This document shows, one piece after another, positions 37,409 through 45,915 of a DNA stretch of 64,000 nucleotides. Each line of letters starts with the position of its first letter. Position 1 is the first letter of the stretch. Position numbers and translations under genes: made by a program. This DNA is from an uncultured Flavobacteriaceae bacterium. GTDB lineage: Bacteria > Bacteroidota > Bacteroidia > Flavobacteriales > Flavobacteriaceae. Under the pieces are notes generated by a model. It saw only the letters and a program-made list of their open reading frames with translations, did no database searches and was not told the origin of the DNA. The stretch is from the NCBI GenBank assembly GCA_947494695.1, contig CANLWB010000006.1, positions 124,001-188,000 of the forward strand, in the 5' to 3' direction.

Positions 37409-38068
37409 ATGTCTCCTTCTACTTCCAAAGACTTGATTCTTTATTCAGAAATTAGCACTTTCCAGACATCCGATTTCTTGTCAACTCATTTTGAATTACT
37501 CAAACACTCTTTAAACTTTGGAAAACAAACATCGGTAACACAAAAATTTGTTCCCTATCATCGTCTTTTGGGTCGTGCTCTTTTATTACATGCGCTTCAA
37601 CTTTTAAACATAAAGGACTTTAACCTTAAACACATGACTTATAGCGAGATGGGAAAACCCCAATTAGAAACAAATCCATTAATTAATTTTAATATTTCCC
37701 ATAGCGAACAGATTGTTGTTTGCGCAGTAAGCCTAAATAATGTTGTTGGAATTGATATTGAAAAGGAAAAAACAATTGATATTTATAACTTTAAGGATCA
37801 TTTTTCAGATCATGAATGGGATCTTTTAAATTGCAGTTCCAATACTTCTCTTTTTTTTGACTTATGGACAAAAAAAGAGGCTTTGCTAAAAGCGCTTGGA
37901 CATGGATTATCTATTCCTCTTAAAGACATAGAGGTTTCCTCCAATAGACTTCATTGCAACAACGACATCTGGACATTTTCTAAATTGCATCTAATGCCTA
38001 ACTACTGTGTCCATTTTACTTGTAACAATGATGTCCCGTCTTTTGAGATTAAAAAGATGACATTCTAA
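37409..38068 (+). CDS. 4'-phosphopantetheinyl transferase (Sfp superfamily), stand-alone
   Basis: 219 residues, within the size range for Sfp-type enzymes. Catalytic motifs are intact: VVGIDIE with Asp116 and Glu118 (Mg2+ ligands) and FFDLWTKKEALLKALGHGL with Glu157 and the following Lys. INFNISHSEQ and the early RLLGRALL give the CoA-contact region. The enzyme moves phosphopantetheine from CoA to an ACP serine. The obvious client is Ser988 of the PksE-type synthase at 48523-54096, which lacks the C-terminal transferase domain found in known PksE proteins. The gene is convergent with the end of that operon. Confidence 0.93.
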   Translation: MSPSTSKDLILYSEISTFQTSDFLSTHFELLKHSLNFGKQTSVTQKFVPYHRLLGRALLLHALQLLNIKDFNLKHMTYSEMGKPQLETNPLINFNISHSEQIVVCAVSLNNVVGIDIEKEKTIDIYNFKDHFSDHEWDLLNCSSNTSLFFDLWTKKEALLKALGHGLSIPLKDIEVSSNRLHCNNDIWTFSKLHLMPNYCVHFTCNNDVPSFEIKKMTF

Positions 38069-38180
38069 TAAGCTTTCTGAAAAAATTTATTTCAATTTAA
38101 ATGTCCTTCTACTATTTCCCCCTCTGGTCTACCAATAGATCTGTACTTTTCTGAAATAACCTCTATATTTTGAATATACT

Positions 38181-38705
38181 CTATATGTTCTTTTTGATTA
38201 CGTTTATTAAGGTCTCTAATTCTTCCTGGTTTAAAACGCCATGTTTCATAAACTGTAATATCCCTTTTTTATCAAAAAATAAGACATGATACATATCTTC
38301 GCTTAAACCCCACAGGGTTTGTATCACTTTATTCTTATCTAATACAATTTTTAATGACTCATTATCACGTTCTCTTTTCTTTAGCTTCATCTTTACTGCA
38401 AAAAACGGTAGTTTTGTGGCCTCCAGGTTTGCAATGCCAAAGATTCTCATTTTCGAATCCTTAAAGGTTTCCTTAATTTTTTCTTCTACATGTACATTGT
38501 CTTTTTCGTTATCTGGATCTATATACATGACCACTGTTGGTTCTCCAACAATATCTTTTGTTTTCCATGCTTCTTTTGTTTTAAAAAAACCTCCGTTTTC
38601 CTCAGATAGTTGCGCAAAAGGCGCTTCTTTTCCTAGTTCTAAAAGCTCTTGCGCAAAAGCATTATTAATGAATCCTAAAAAAATAATTAGTGCGATTTTT
38701 TTCAT
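38181..38705 (-). CDS. YtfJ-like thioredoxin-fold periplasmic protein
   Basis: 174 residues with a signal peptide (NNAFAQ). The thioredoxin-like fold is suggested by GKEAPFAQL near the start, VGEPTVVMYIDPD in the centre and HVLFFDKKGILQFMKHGVLNQEELETLINVI at the end, which closely follows E. coli YtfJ. No CxxC motif exists, so it is not a disulfide reductase. It is the last gene of the long biosynthetic operon, 16 bases after the E1-like gene. Role unknown; handling of thiols or an exported product is possible. Confidence 0.75.
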   Translation of the reverse strand: MKKIALIIFLGFINNAFAQELLELGKEAPFAQLSEENGGFFKTKEAWKTKDIVGEPTVVMYIDPDNEKDNVHVEEKIKETFKDSKMRIFGIANLEATKLPFFAVKMKLKKRERDNESLKIVLDKNKVIQTLWGLSEDMYHVLFFDKKGILQFMKHGVLNQEELETLINVIKKNI

Positions 38706-38721
38706 TTTTTGATTTTTATAG

Positions 38722-39888
38722 TTATAGTGTACAAGTTTCTTCGTATTCTACATATTCTGGATACTCGGTCTCTTTGTTATTACAGTATTTACATGATGCA
38801 TCTTTTTGGACATCGAATATGTCGAATTCCCAATCGGCCGCATTATAAACCAATAGTTTTCCTGTTAATAATTCTCCGAAACCTATTATGATTTTTATGG
38901 TTTCTGTAGCACATAAAAGCCCTATCGTCCCTGGTAATACGCCCAATATTCCAGCTTCTGCACAAGATGGTGCCAATTCTGGTGGTGGAGGTGCTGGATA
39001 CAAACAACGGTAACAAGGAGATGTATCGTCCTTTGCAGGCCAAAATGTAGAAACCTGGCCTTCGAACTGAAATACAGAGCCATGCACATTAGGCACTTTA
39101 TGCTTTACACATGCATCATTAATTAAATAACGTGTATTAAAATTATCTGTTCCATCCAAAACCACATCGTAAGCACCAATGATATGATCCACATTTTCTC
39201 TAGTCAGTCTTTCTTCATAAGTGATGACATTAATGTCTGGATTTAACGCTTCCAATCGTTTTTTTGCTGAACCTACTTTAGATGTACCTACGCTATCATT
39301 GGTATGTAAAATTTGACGTTGAAGATTCGTTTTATCTACAATATCATCATCAATTATCGCTAATGTCCCAATACCTGCTGCCGCCAGGTATAAGGCTACT
39401 GGCGACCCTATTCCTCCTGCTCCCACAACTAAAACTTTACTATTCAGCAGTTTTATTTGCCCTTCTTCTCCTATTTCGGGGATTAATAAATGACGTTTAT
39501 AGCGTTCATAATCACTTTCGTTTAATGTTTCTGGCACTTCAAACGGTAAGCCGCTATCTTTCCAACCTTTAAAACCTCCTTGAACCGAGAATACATTTTC
39601 GTACCCCATCTGAACTAACGAATTCGCAGAAATCACCGAGCGATTGCCGCTAGCACATAGCAGAAAAATATCTTGCTCTTTATTTGTCACAATATGCTCT
39701 ATTTGCATTTCCAAAAGCCCTTTGGATAATCTAATTGCACCTGTTGGACTTCCGGACTTCACTTCATCTTTTTCTCGAATATCAATAAGCAAACTTTGAT
39801 GATTTTTATTCTCGTCGTGTGCTTTTCGTGCCTCAATCTCTTTTACCGTCGTATCTTTTAGATACTGTATGTGGTCTTTTATAGTCAT
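38722..39888 (-). CDS. moeB: MoeB/ThiF E1-like adenylyltransferase with N-terminal rhodanese domain
   Basis: 388 residues. Residues 1-115 are a rhodanese domain with active-site Cys78 in LLCASGNRS; from about 125 an E1-like domain follows with the nucleotide motif VVGAGGIGSPVALYLAAAG (Gly156), DDDIVDKTNLQRQ and DNFNTRYL, and a zinc site from Cys292/Cys295 and Cys366/Cys369. Such enzymes adenylate the C-terminal Gly of a MoaD/ThiS-like carrier and load sulfur on it. The rhodanese is at the N-terminus, the reverse of MoeZ-type proteins. The carrier is encoded at 43832-44116 in the same operon, which suggests sulfur delivery to the product, with molybdopterin synthesis as the alternative. Confidence 0.9.
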   Translation of the reverse strand: MTIKDHIQYLKDTTVKEIEARKAHDENKNHQSLLIDIREKDEVKSGSPTGAIRLSKGLLEMQIEHIVTNKEQDIFLLCASGNRSVISANSLVQMGYENVFSVQGGFKGWKDSGLPFEVPETLNESDYERYKRHLLIPEIGEEGQIKLLNSKVLVVGAGGIGSPVALYLAAAGIGTLAIIDDDIVDKTNLQRQILHTNDSVGTSKVGSAKKRLEALNPDINVITYEERLTRENVDHIIGAYDVVLDGTDNFNTRYLINDACVKHKVPNVHGSVFQFEGQVSTFWPAKDDTSPCYRCLYPAPPPPELAPSCAEAGILGVLPGTIGLLCATETIKIIIGFGELLTGKLLVYNAADWEFDIFDVQKDASCKYCNNKETEYPEYVEYEETCTL

Positions 39889-39899
39889 GCGATAAGGTT

Positions 39900-41045
39900 T
39901 TATTGGTTAGTTAATTGATGGCAAGCAAAACATTGATATGCTCTTTTAAAATCTTTTGAATCTATAAACGATTCCAGCTCTGGACGTTCCGTTTCTACTC
40001 CACCTTTTAAAGCTTTCCAATATGCTTTAATAGCGTCTACTTTATCCTTGCGTTCATAATATGTTTTATTATCCTTCCACACCTCTAAAACACTTGCTCT
40101 GGACACCTCTATGGAGTTTGCAGCAACATCTATCACATCTAAATATTGCTTTAATTCGTCTATTTGCTCATGACTTAGTGTTGGGTTATTTTTAAATAGC
40201 CAGTCTATCTTTTTTATGTTTAAATCCATACGGTACAAAGGCCCTATAATTTCTGTAATCTGTCCATCCAGACTTGGTACAGCTTCTGGTCCTAATCGTT
40301 CGTTTATTTGCTTTAGAAGTAAATCTAGTTTAGGATTATCAAACCTATTTAAGGGATCTTTGTAATTAGACATCGCCACTTGTGGGGCTAATAAATTCCA
40401 CACAGGCACCAATGTATAGTCATTTAATACGAGTTGGGTATAATCAATGATTAAATCGTGATTTTCATTATTGTTAATGTTACCATTGGATGCGCGTTGC
40501 TGTACTTGCTTTAATATGACATAAAAGCCATATGTTAAATCATTATACCCAGCAATATTTGTGGCTTCTTCTATGGCCTCTTCTGCATGACTCATCATGG
40601 CTTTTATTTCCTTCTGAATAAAATCTGGATCTTCAACAGGCACACCGCTATATACGCCTTCTTTCACGTCTCCTGTGATGTCTTTAAATGCTATGGTTTC
40701 TTCCAAATAAGCCCCTACGATACCTGTTATATAAAAGGAGTAATACATTTGTAACCTCCGCATTTGGTTTAAGTCGAAATTTGTGGTGAACTTCCCCTCG
40801 TTATACTGTTTTTCGTAATCCAGATAAACGAGTCTTAGATCATTGAAAAAAGCTGGCATGGCATTTACAATCTGTTCGTCTTCAAAGTTCAAGTTGTCAA
40901 AATACACGGGACGTATTTCGCTTAAAAATGATTTCAAACGAGGAGTTTCAAGCTCTGAATTACTTCCATCTGAATCGTCACTATGACATGAAAACAATAA
41001 AAAGGCTAGAACTGTGGCTAGAATTATGCTTTGTACTTTCATCAT
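39900..41045 (-). CDS. Lipoprotein with C-terminal c-type heme motif
   Basis: 381 residues. Signal peptide with lipobox LFSC, then an acidic Ser/Asp linker. The main body is mostly helical with no family I recognise. Close to the end, CFACH (Cys372, Cys375, His376) is a canonical heme-c attachment site, leaving only five residues after it. A covalently bound heme on an outer- or inner-membrane lipoprotein suggests electron transfer in the periplasm. The E1-like gene follows after 11 bases. Confidence 0.65.
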   Translation of the reverse strand: MMKVQSIILATVLAFLLFSCHSDDSDGSNSELETPRLKSFLSEIRPVYFDNLNFEDEQIVNAMPAFFNDLRLVYLDYEKQYNEGKFTTNFDLNQMRRLQMYYSFYITGIVGAYLEETIAFKDITGDVKEGVYSGVPVEDPDFIQKEIKAMMSHAEEAIEEATNIAGYNDLTYGFYVILKQVQQRASNGNINNNENHDLIIDYTQLVLNDYTLVPVWNLLAPQVAMSNYKDPLNRFDNPKLDLLLKQINERLGPEAVPSLDGQITEIIGPLYRMDLNIKKIDWLFKNNPTLSHEQIDELKQYLDVIDVAANSIEVSRASVLEVWKDNKTYYERKDKVDAIKAYWKALKGGVETERPELESFIDSKDFKRAYQCFACHQLTNQ

Positions 41046-41168
41046 GTTTTGTTTTATACAACAATTTTATTTTTAGTCTTTCTTTTCAATTACAATCTAT
41101 AGCACTACAATTTCAATTGATTAAAGATGGTCTCTAAGCCTATCCATAATGTCTTGTTATCTGATTTC

Positions 41169-42464
41169 CTAGAACCTCCAAATGGCTCCTAACATGAGCT
41201 GGTTATTTAATAGATTATTAAAACTGGATCTCTCTGCTCCTATATTGGCAATAAACACACTAAATAGTTCTAAATTATCCCATGTATTCCATTCTATTAA
41301 TGATGAAAACTGACTGCTTTGATCGTCGAAGGAATAGAAGTATCTCAAATTATAACTTAACTCTCCAAAGAGATCATTCTCACCAATCTGTGAAAACAGA
41401 TAATTTCTACGCAAATATGGCAATCCGGTGTTGGCAGCCCGACCTAGATTAAGATTAGACAAATCAAAAATTATATCGAAATTGCTTAATGATCCACTAA
41501 CTATTGTTTCGTTGTATAAATCAAAGGTTTTGTCATCATAGCCTTTTCCATTATAATAGTACTCTAGATTTAAAGTTGGTCCAAAACTAAAGGTGTATGA
41601 AGCTCCTAATAAGCCCGAAAAAAAGTACTTTTTATTTTCACTTCCATTCACCATTTCAAACGGCAAAAGCTCTGTACTATGCCCGTCTTGTGGATAAAAC
41701 CTATTTGGGTTGTAATTTATGGCTCCATCAAACCAAACCAGGGTCGCATCGCTTAGATTTCGTTGACCATAAAACCCTAAATGATAGCGTTTATCTTCGC
41801 TTATAGAAAGTATGGTTCCAATGGTTTGAGATTCACCGTAATATTCTGCTAATAGACCATGCTGCCTTTCAAAATTGAAAAAAGGAAATCCAAAGAGTTC
41901 TGCTTCGCCTTCATGTACATTTGAGATGAATGAAAAATCCCAATTCCCTTTTGTAAAGTTTAGTTCTACAAAATTCATGGGACGCAGTTCTATTTTAGGG
42001 TTTAATCGCCCAGATTCTAAGAAGTATGGATTACTTGGGTTTATATACACCGATGTTCCTATACTTTTTATATACTGACCTCCAGCCACATATAGAGCAT
42101 CATTTAGCTGTATTTTTAGTTTTGCTTGCTGGAAATAAAACTCGGTTTCCAATCCTTTTCCCTCACGCCAGTCTGTATTTAAACGAGGTTTTATAAACAT
42201 TGAAACAGCATGCTTTCTAAACTTGACATCGGGCCTTATATATACTCCAGCATTGTAATGATCTAACCCGGCAATTCTGTTTTGCGGGTTTATCCCTTCG
42301 GTAGATTCATCAAACTTGGTAATTCTTGTAAAGGGCAGTATATCTACAGACCAATCTACCTGCTTCATTAGAGCTTTAAATTTACTGTCCTCTTTTTCCT
42401 GAGTTTGTGCAAAGGCATTCCCCTCCAACATTAGCGCACATATAAGTGCTACTATTTTTTTCAT
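41169..42464 (-). CDS. Predicted outer-membrane beta-barrel protein, cluster-linked
   Basis: 431 residues. The signal peptide ends NAFAQ; a short charged stretch is followed by regularly alternating amphipathic strands (AGVYIRPDVKF, VSMFIKPRLN, TEFYFQQAKLKI) and the C-terminus LMLGAIWRF, the usual last strand of an outer-membrane barrel. No assigned family is obvious. It is encoded 35 bases after the LolA-like gene and with an ABC exporter further upstream, so it may be the outer-membrane exit or the cargo target of that system. Confidence 0.65.
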   Translation of the reverse strand: MKKIVALICALMLEGNAFAQTQEKEDSKFKALMKQVDWSVDILPFTRITKFDESTEGINPQNRIAGLDHYNAGVYIRPDVKFRKHAVSMFIKPRLNTDWREGKGLETEFYFQQAKLKIQLNDALYVAGGQYIKSIGTSVYINPSNPYFLESGRLNPKIELRPMNFVELNFTKGNWDFSFISNVHEGEAELFGFPFFNFERQHGLLAEYYGESQTIGTILSISEDKRYHLGFYGQRNLSDATLVWFDGAINYNPNRFYPQDGHSTELLPFEMVNGSENKKYFFSGLLGASYTFSFGPTLNLEYYYNGKGYDDKTFDLYNETIVSGSLSNFDIIFDLSNLNLGRAANTGLPYLRRNYLFSQIGENDLFGELSYNLRYFYSFDDQSSQFSSLIEWNTWDNLELFSVFIANIGAERSSFNNLLNNQLMLGAIWRF

Positions 42465-42499
42465 TTGGATTTCACGTATTGACTATTAGTGACTTTTGA

Positions 42500-43264
42500 T
42501 TATTCTAACAAACTATTTTTTTGAAATTTAGCATTGCTAAAGTTTTTAAATGCTGGTTCTAAAATTTCTAGTATCGTTTTATCTTCGGTATTGATTTTAT
42601 CTACAATCGTAATTTTAGAGATGTATTTACATGGTTTTCCTTCAAAAGTTACATCGTTCTGATAATCGAAATACCCCGTTTTAATCAGTTTTCCAGATTT
42701 ACCAAAAAAGTCTGCTTTCAATCCAAAATTTTCGTCCTTTGATATCCAATAGTCTATTTTCGAATAACTCACTAAACTATTTTTTGCTACTAACTCGAGT
42801 TTCCAGCAGTCTTTTCCATCTAGAACTTCGCTTAATGTATTTTTTATATCGTAGTCTATAAAATAATTGGCTGCCGCTGCATCGGCATTGGCTGCCGAAC
42901 CAGATAAACGCTGTCTTCCGGAAATAGGAACTGGTCTTCTCATTCCTCTTTTAACAAACCACATATTATTACCTCTTAGTAGCAATCTTTGTCCGTTATA
43001 CTTTTTGGGTTTCAGGAAAGAGATTAGTGCAAATTGACTTTCTGAATTTGTCGTAGCCTCTACTTTTAGGTTTAATTTATTTCTCAAATTTCCCTCTTCT
43101 ATGTTTTGTACTTCTAAGTCCCAGGATATTCCAGGTACACGACCACCTCTATAAAAATCGGATTGTTTTAGTATCTCTTCAAAGTTTGGTTCTTTATTAA
43201 TTTCTTTAAATGATACTGAAACTAACCCAACGCATGTTAAAAATATTAATATTGTTTTTTTCAT
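42500..43264 (-). CDS. LolA-like periplasmic protein (outer-membrane lipoprotein-sorting family)
   Basis: 254 residues with an N-terminal signal-like segment. EEILKQSDFYRGGRVPGISWDLEV, FLKPKKYNGQRLLLRGNNMWFVKRGMRRPVPIS and GKDCWKLELVAKN are characteristic of the LolA-like group annotated as outer membrane lipoprotein-sorting proteins. These are often encoded near MMPL or MacB/LolCE-type exporters and probably carry a lipidic cargo across the periplasm. An ABC transporter of that kind is in the same operon (45916-47902). Confidence 0.8.
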   Translation of the reverse strand: MKKTILIFLTCVGLVSVSFKEINKEPNFEEILKQSDFYRGGRVPGISWDLEVQNIEEGNLRNKLNLKVEATTNSESQFALISFLKPKKYNGQRLLLRGNNMWFVKRGMRRPVPISGRQRLSGSAANADAAAANYFIDYDIKNTLSEVLDGKDCWKLELVAKNSLVSYSKIDYWISKDENFGLKADFFGKSGKLIKTGYFDYQNDVTFEGKPCKYISKITIVDKINTEDKTILEILEPAFKNFSNAKFQKNSLLE

Positions 43265-43290
43265 AATTCAAAATTTTAAAAATCAAACCC

Positions 43291-43755
43291 TTACAATTTA
43301 TAAAGGTAAAACCACAGTGTTAACAATAAGCCTAGAATACCACTGATGAAAGTACCGTAGGCCCTATAATTATAAAATTTATGCAAAGCATAAGCTTCTT
43401 TATCTGTTGCTAATTGCATTTTTGGCCAGGTTATAAAAGTTCCATAGAGTGTAAAAACCGTCATTACAGAAAGAAAAAAGAACTTTCCTATAATCATTTT
43501 TGTTTCCATACCGTTTTGAGGAGGGTGAACTATTAATAGTCCTATACCTGTAGCCCAGAGTTGAAATATACCGAAGTACACACTATAAAAGACACGTTTT
43601 CCTTGACCTATTATAAACCTAAAGGGGAATTTCCCTTTTTCTACACTTTCTTCTGCAGCGGGAGCATCTATGAATGCGCCCATAAAAACGGATCCTATCC
43701 AAATCGCTCCAGCAATGGCATGGAGTGATAACAAAATCTTTTCTGCTAATATCAT
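43291..43755 (-). CDS. CopD-like four-helix membrane protein
   Basis: 154 residues, four hydrophobic helices (about 5-27, 57-75, 88-107, 131-150). LSLHAIAGAIWIGSVFMGAF in the first helix is the CopD-superfamily signature, with His and Trp spaced as in family members thought to bind heme or copper. Together with the c-heme lipoprotein of the same operon it could form a small membrane redox path. Overall similarity is modest; DUF2269-type proteins are the alternative. Confidence 0.65.
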   Translation of the reverse strand: MILAEKILLSLHAIAGAIWIGSVFMGAFIDAPAAEESVEKGKFPFRFIIGQGKRVFYSVYFGIFQLWATGIGLLIVHPPQNGMETKMIIGKFFFLSVMTVFTLYGTFITWPKMQLATDKEAYALHKFYNYRAYGTFISGILGLLLTLWFYLYKL

Positions 43756-43831
43756 TGAAACAAAATTTTATTTATTGAACCGAGTTCAGTTTTCATCTGT
43801 AAAATAAAGCCTGTAACTCGTTCGGCTTAAT

Positions 43832-44116
43832 TTATCCTCCGGCACGAGAAAGTAAAAGTGTAACCTTCTCACCATTGGGTATTTCAGACTGCAACCCTTG
43901 AAGTGAATTAATATTTTTTTTACCTATATAAAAATTAATATAGGGTCTTAATTCTCCATTTTCATCAAAAAGCCGCTCTTTTATATGCCCAAAAGTATCT
44001 TCCAAATAGTTTATAAAATCGGAGAACTTCTCCCCTTTAAACTGTGCTGTTTTTTCATTATTAATGTGCACTGAAAACTGAGATGGGAACTTTAAGGTTA
44101 CGTTTGTTGTATTCAT
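43832..44116 (-). CDS. MoaD/ThiS-type sulfur-carrier protein with C-terminal Gly-Gly
   Basis: 94 residues with the beta-grasp pattern: VTLKFPSQFSV, KFSDFINYLEDTFGHIKERL, LRPYINFYIGKKNI, then NGEKVTLLLSRAGG. The terminal Gly93-Gly94 is free, as needed for adenylation and thiocarboxylate formation. The LRPYINFYIG..INSLQGL segment is nearer to CysO/MoaD2-type carriers than to short MoaD. Its likely activating enzyme is the MoeB-rhodanese at 38722-39888. CysO-like carriers have been shown to supply sulfur in some natural-product pathways (BE-7585A). Here the acceptor is not known. Confidence 0.88.
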   Translation of the reverse strand: MNTTNVTLKFPSQFSVHINNEKTAQFKGEKFSDFINYLEDTFGHIKERLFDENGELRPYINFYIGKKNINSLQGLQSEIPNGEKVTLLLSRAGG

Positions 44117-44157
44117 TATTCTAAATATTTTTTCTTAACTCCATATAAATCTTAACA

Positions 44158-45852
44158 TTAATAATTGGCGATTGCCCTTATATCTTGAATCGTCCCAACA
44201 CCACCGTGGGTACTAATTATTATTTGGACATCTAATTGTTGTTCTTTTATAAACTTTAGTACAAATTGTGATCGTTTTTTTAGCGACTGTTTAATAGGCT
44301 CGGCAAACTGTCCCATGGTCTTATTATGAAACACATTTTCAGCAAAACCTGAATAGTAAAAATCTGTTTGGATAAGTGTTTTATCTTTGGGAATGTATAC
44401 TGCTACTAAATCTTCCGAGTGCGGGTTATTAGATGTATCGTCATGACTAAAATCGTAAATTATAATCTCGTTATCTCCAATAATTTCTTTTTCATCAATA
44501 GGGTGAATAACATTCGTTTTGGTTGAACTGGCGTAAGCGTCTGGATGAAGTGTATGCTTAGATTCTAAAACATTTTCAACAAACGATTGTCCTGATTTAC
44601 CAACATAAATGTGTTCCATATTTGCCGCAAATTCTCGAATTCCCGAAATATGTGTTCCATGTGTATGTGTGGGTATAACTCCCATAAGTGTTTCATTAGG
44701 GAACACATTTTTAGCAACATTAATAATTCCTTTTGCCCATGTATTATTAATTGGAGCATCTACAAAATACACCCCTTTTGAGGTCTTAATAGCAACACCC
44801 CAAATAGTCACATCTGGTCTTCCTATAATTTTTATATGATCACTTACTTTTTGGCTCTTTAAGTTAAACTGAGATAAATCTGCTCGCTCTAATAAAAAGG
44901 CCGTTGACAAATCTTGATCTAACGTTAAATGCATATAAAACATGCGTTGATACCATTGCGAGAACATATATCCTTTCTTAGCATTCGCCTCGTTATAGGT
45001 TAATTCGGTGTCTAAATTTGGTAACGTAAAACTATCGTCACTTAGTGAACCGTTTATTTTTATATTGGTAATTGTTTCTTCTCTTAGAACGTCATTTTTA
45101 AATGTATGGGTTATATGTTTTGGATATTTGGTACTTCCTACTGACTCCCAATTAGCGTAATTTACCGTAAAAGAAGTATCTCCAAACATAAAATCAGATT
45201 CTAAGACCGTTGCTTTTTCTGGCAACTTAGTTTTGGGATTTACCTCTAATTTTATTTTTAAACCGTCAATAATTGTTGATAATTCAAAAACTCCATTTTC
45301 TACTTTTGTGGTAACATCTGTAGTTTGAGACAATGCCTTAATTAATGCTAATGGATTACTCATTAACTGTACTTTTAGAAGGGCTTCCATACGAGCCGAA
45401 CTTAAAGGTACCTTTCTGTTAAATCCCAGATATATTGAACCAAAATTATATTCTCCTTCAAGACTCCCTTTTTTGTTATCTATGATAACTTGAGTTTTGG
45501 GAGAATTATATGTAAAGGGAAACAAGGCTAAATTTTTCGTATAATTTATATTCAGTTTCCTTTCGCCTATTAAAGAAATTAAGTCGTAGCTATATTGATT
45601 AATCTGGTGTTCTTCGGCTTGGTTTGGTCCATCTTGCTCATGCTCATATGCGGTTCCAGTGCTAGTATAACTAATGTTTTCTAATTTTTTAATAACATCT
45701 ATCCCTCCCAGGTTGTCTATAACAGATTGCAATGTTACTGTATAACTACCGGTATCGGCATCATCTGTTTTGCATGAAAAACATGTTCCGATAAAAAAGA
45801 CTACCAGCATATTAAAACTGCTAATCCTTTTAATGACTTTTAATGATTTCAT
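44158..45852 (-). CDS. Metallo-beta-lactamase-fold lipoprotein
   Basis: 564 residues. Lipobox CFSC near residue 27; an N-terminal beta-rich region of about 290 residues; then an MBL-fold domain (about 330-564). The metal motif HxHxDH appears as H396-T-H398-G-T400-H401, so the Asp has become Thr. SHDDTSNNPHSEDLVAVYIP and IIISTHGG supply later metal-binding candidates. Proteins of this group include hydrolases and sulfatases; the Asp change may leave only one metal site. It is co-transcribed with the ABC transporter. The role could be product tailoring, release or resistance. Confidence 0.75.
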   Translation of the reverse strand: MKSLKVIKRISSFNMLVVFFIGTCFSCKTDDADTGSYTVTLQSVIDNLGGIDVIKKLENISYTSTGTAYEHEQDGPNQAEEHQINQYSYDLISLIGERKLNINYTKNLALFPFTYNSPKTQVIIDNKKGSLEGEYNFGSIYLGFNRKVPLSSARMEALLKVQLMSNPLALIKALSQTTDVTTKVENGVFELSTIIDGLKIKLEVNPKTKLPEKATVLESDFMFGDTSFTVNYANWESVGSTKYPKHITHTFKNDVLREETITNIKINGSLSDDSFTLPNLDTELTYNEANAKKGYMFSQWYQRMFYMHLTLDQDLSTAFLLERADLSQFNLKSQKVSDHIKIIGRPDVTIWGVAIKTSKGVYFVDAPINNTWAKGIINVAKNVFPNETLMGVIPTHTHGTHISGIREFAANMEHIYVGKSGQSFVENVLESKHTLHPDAYASSTKTNVIHPIDEKEIIGDNEIIIYDFSHDDTSNNPHSEDLVAVYIPKDKTLIQTDFYYSGFAENVFHNKTMGQFAEPIKQSLKKRSQFVLKFIKEQQLDVQIIISTHGGVGTIQDIRAIANY

Positions 45853-45915
45853 TTTAATGAATTATTAATAAAAGCTATTGCTTTTATCCTTTGTTTTACA
45901 ATTGGATACATGGTA

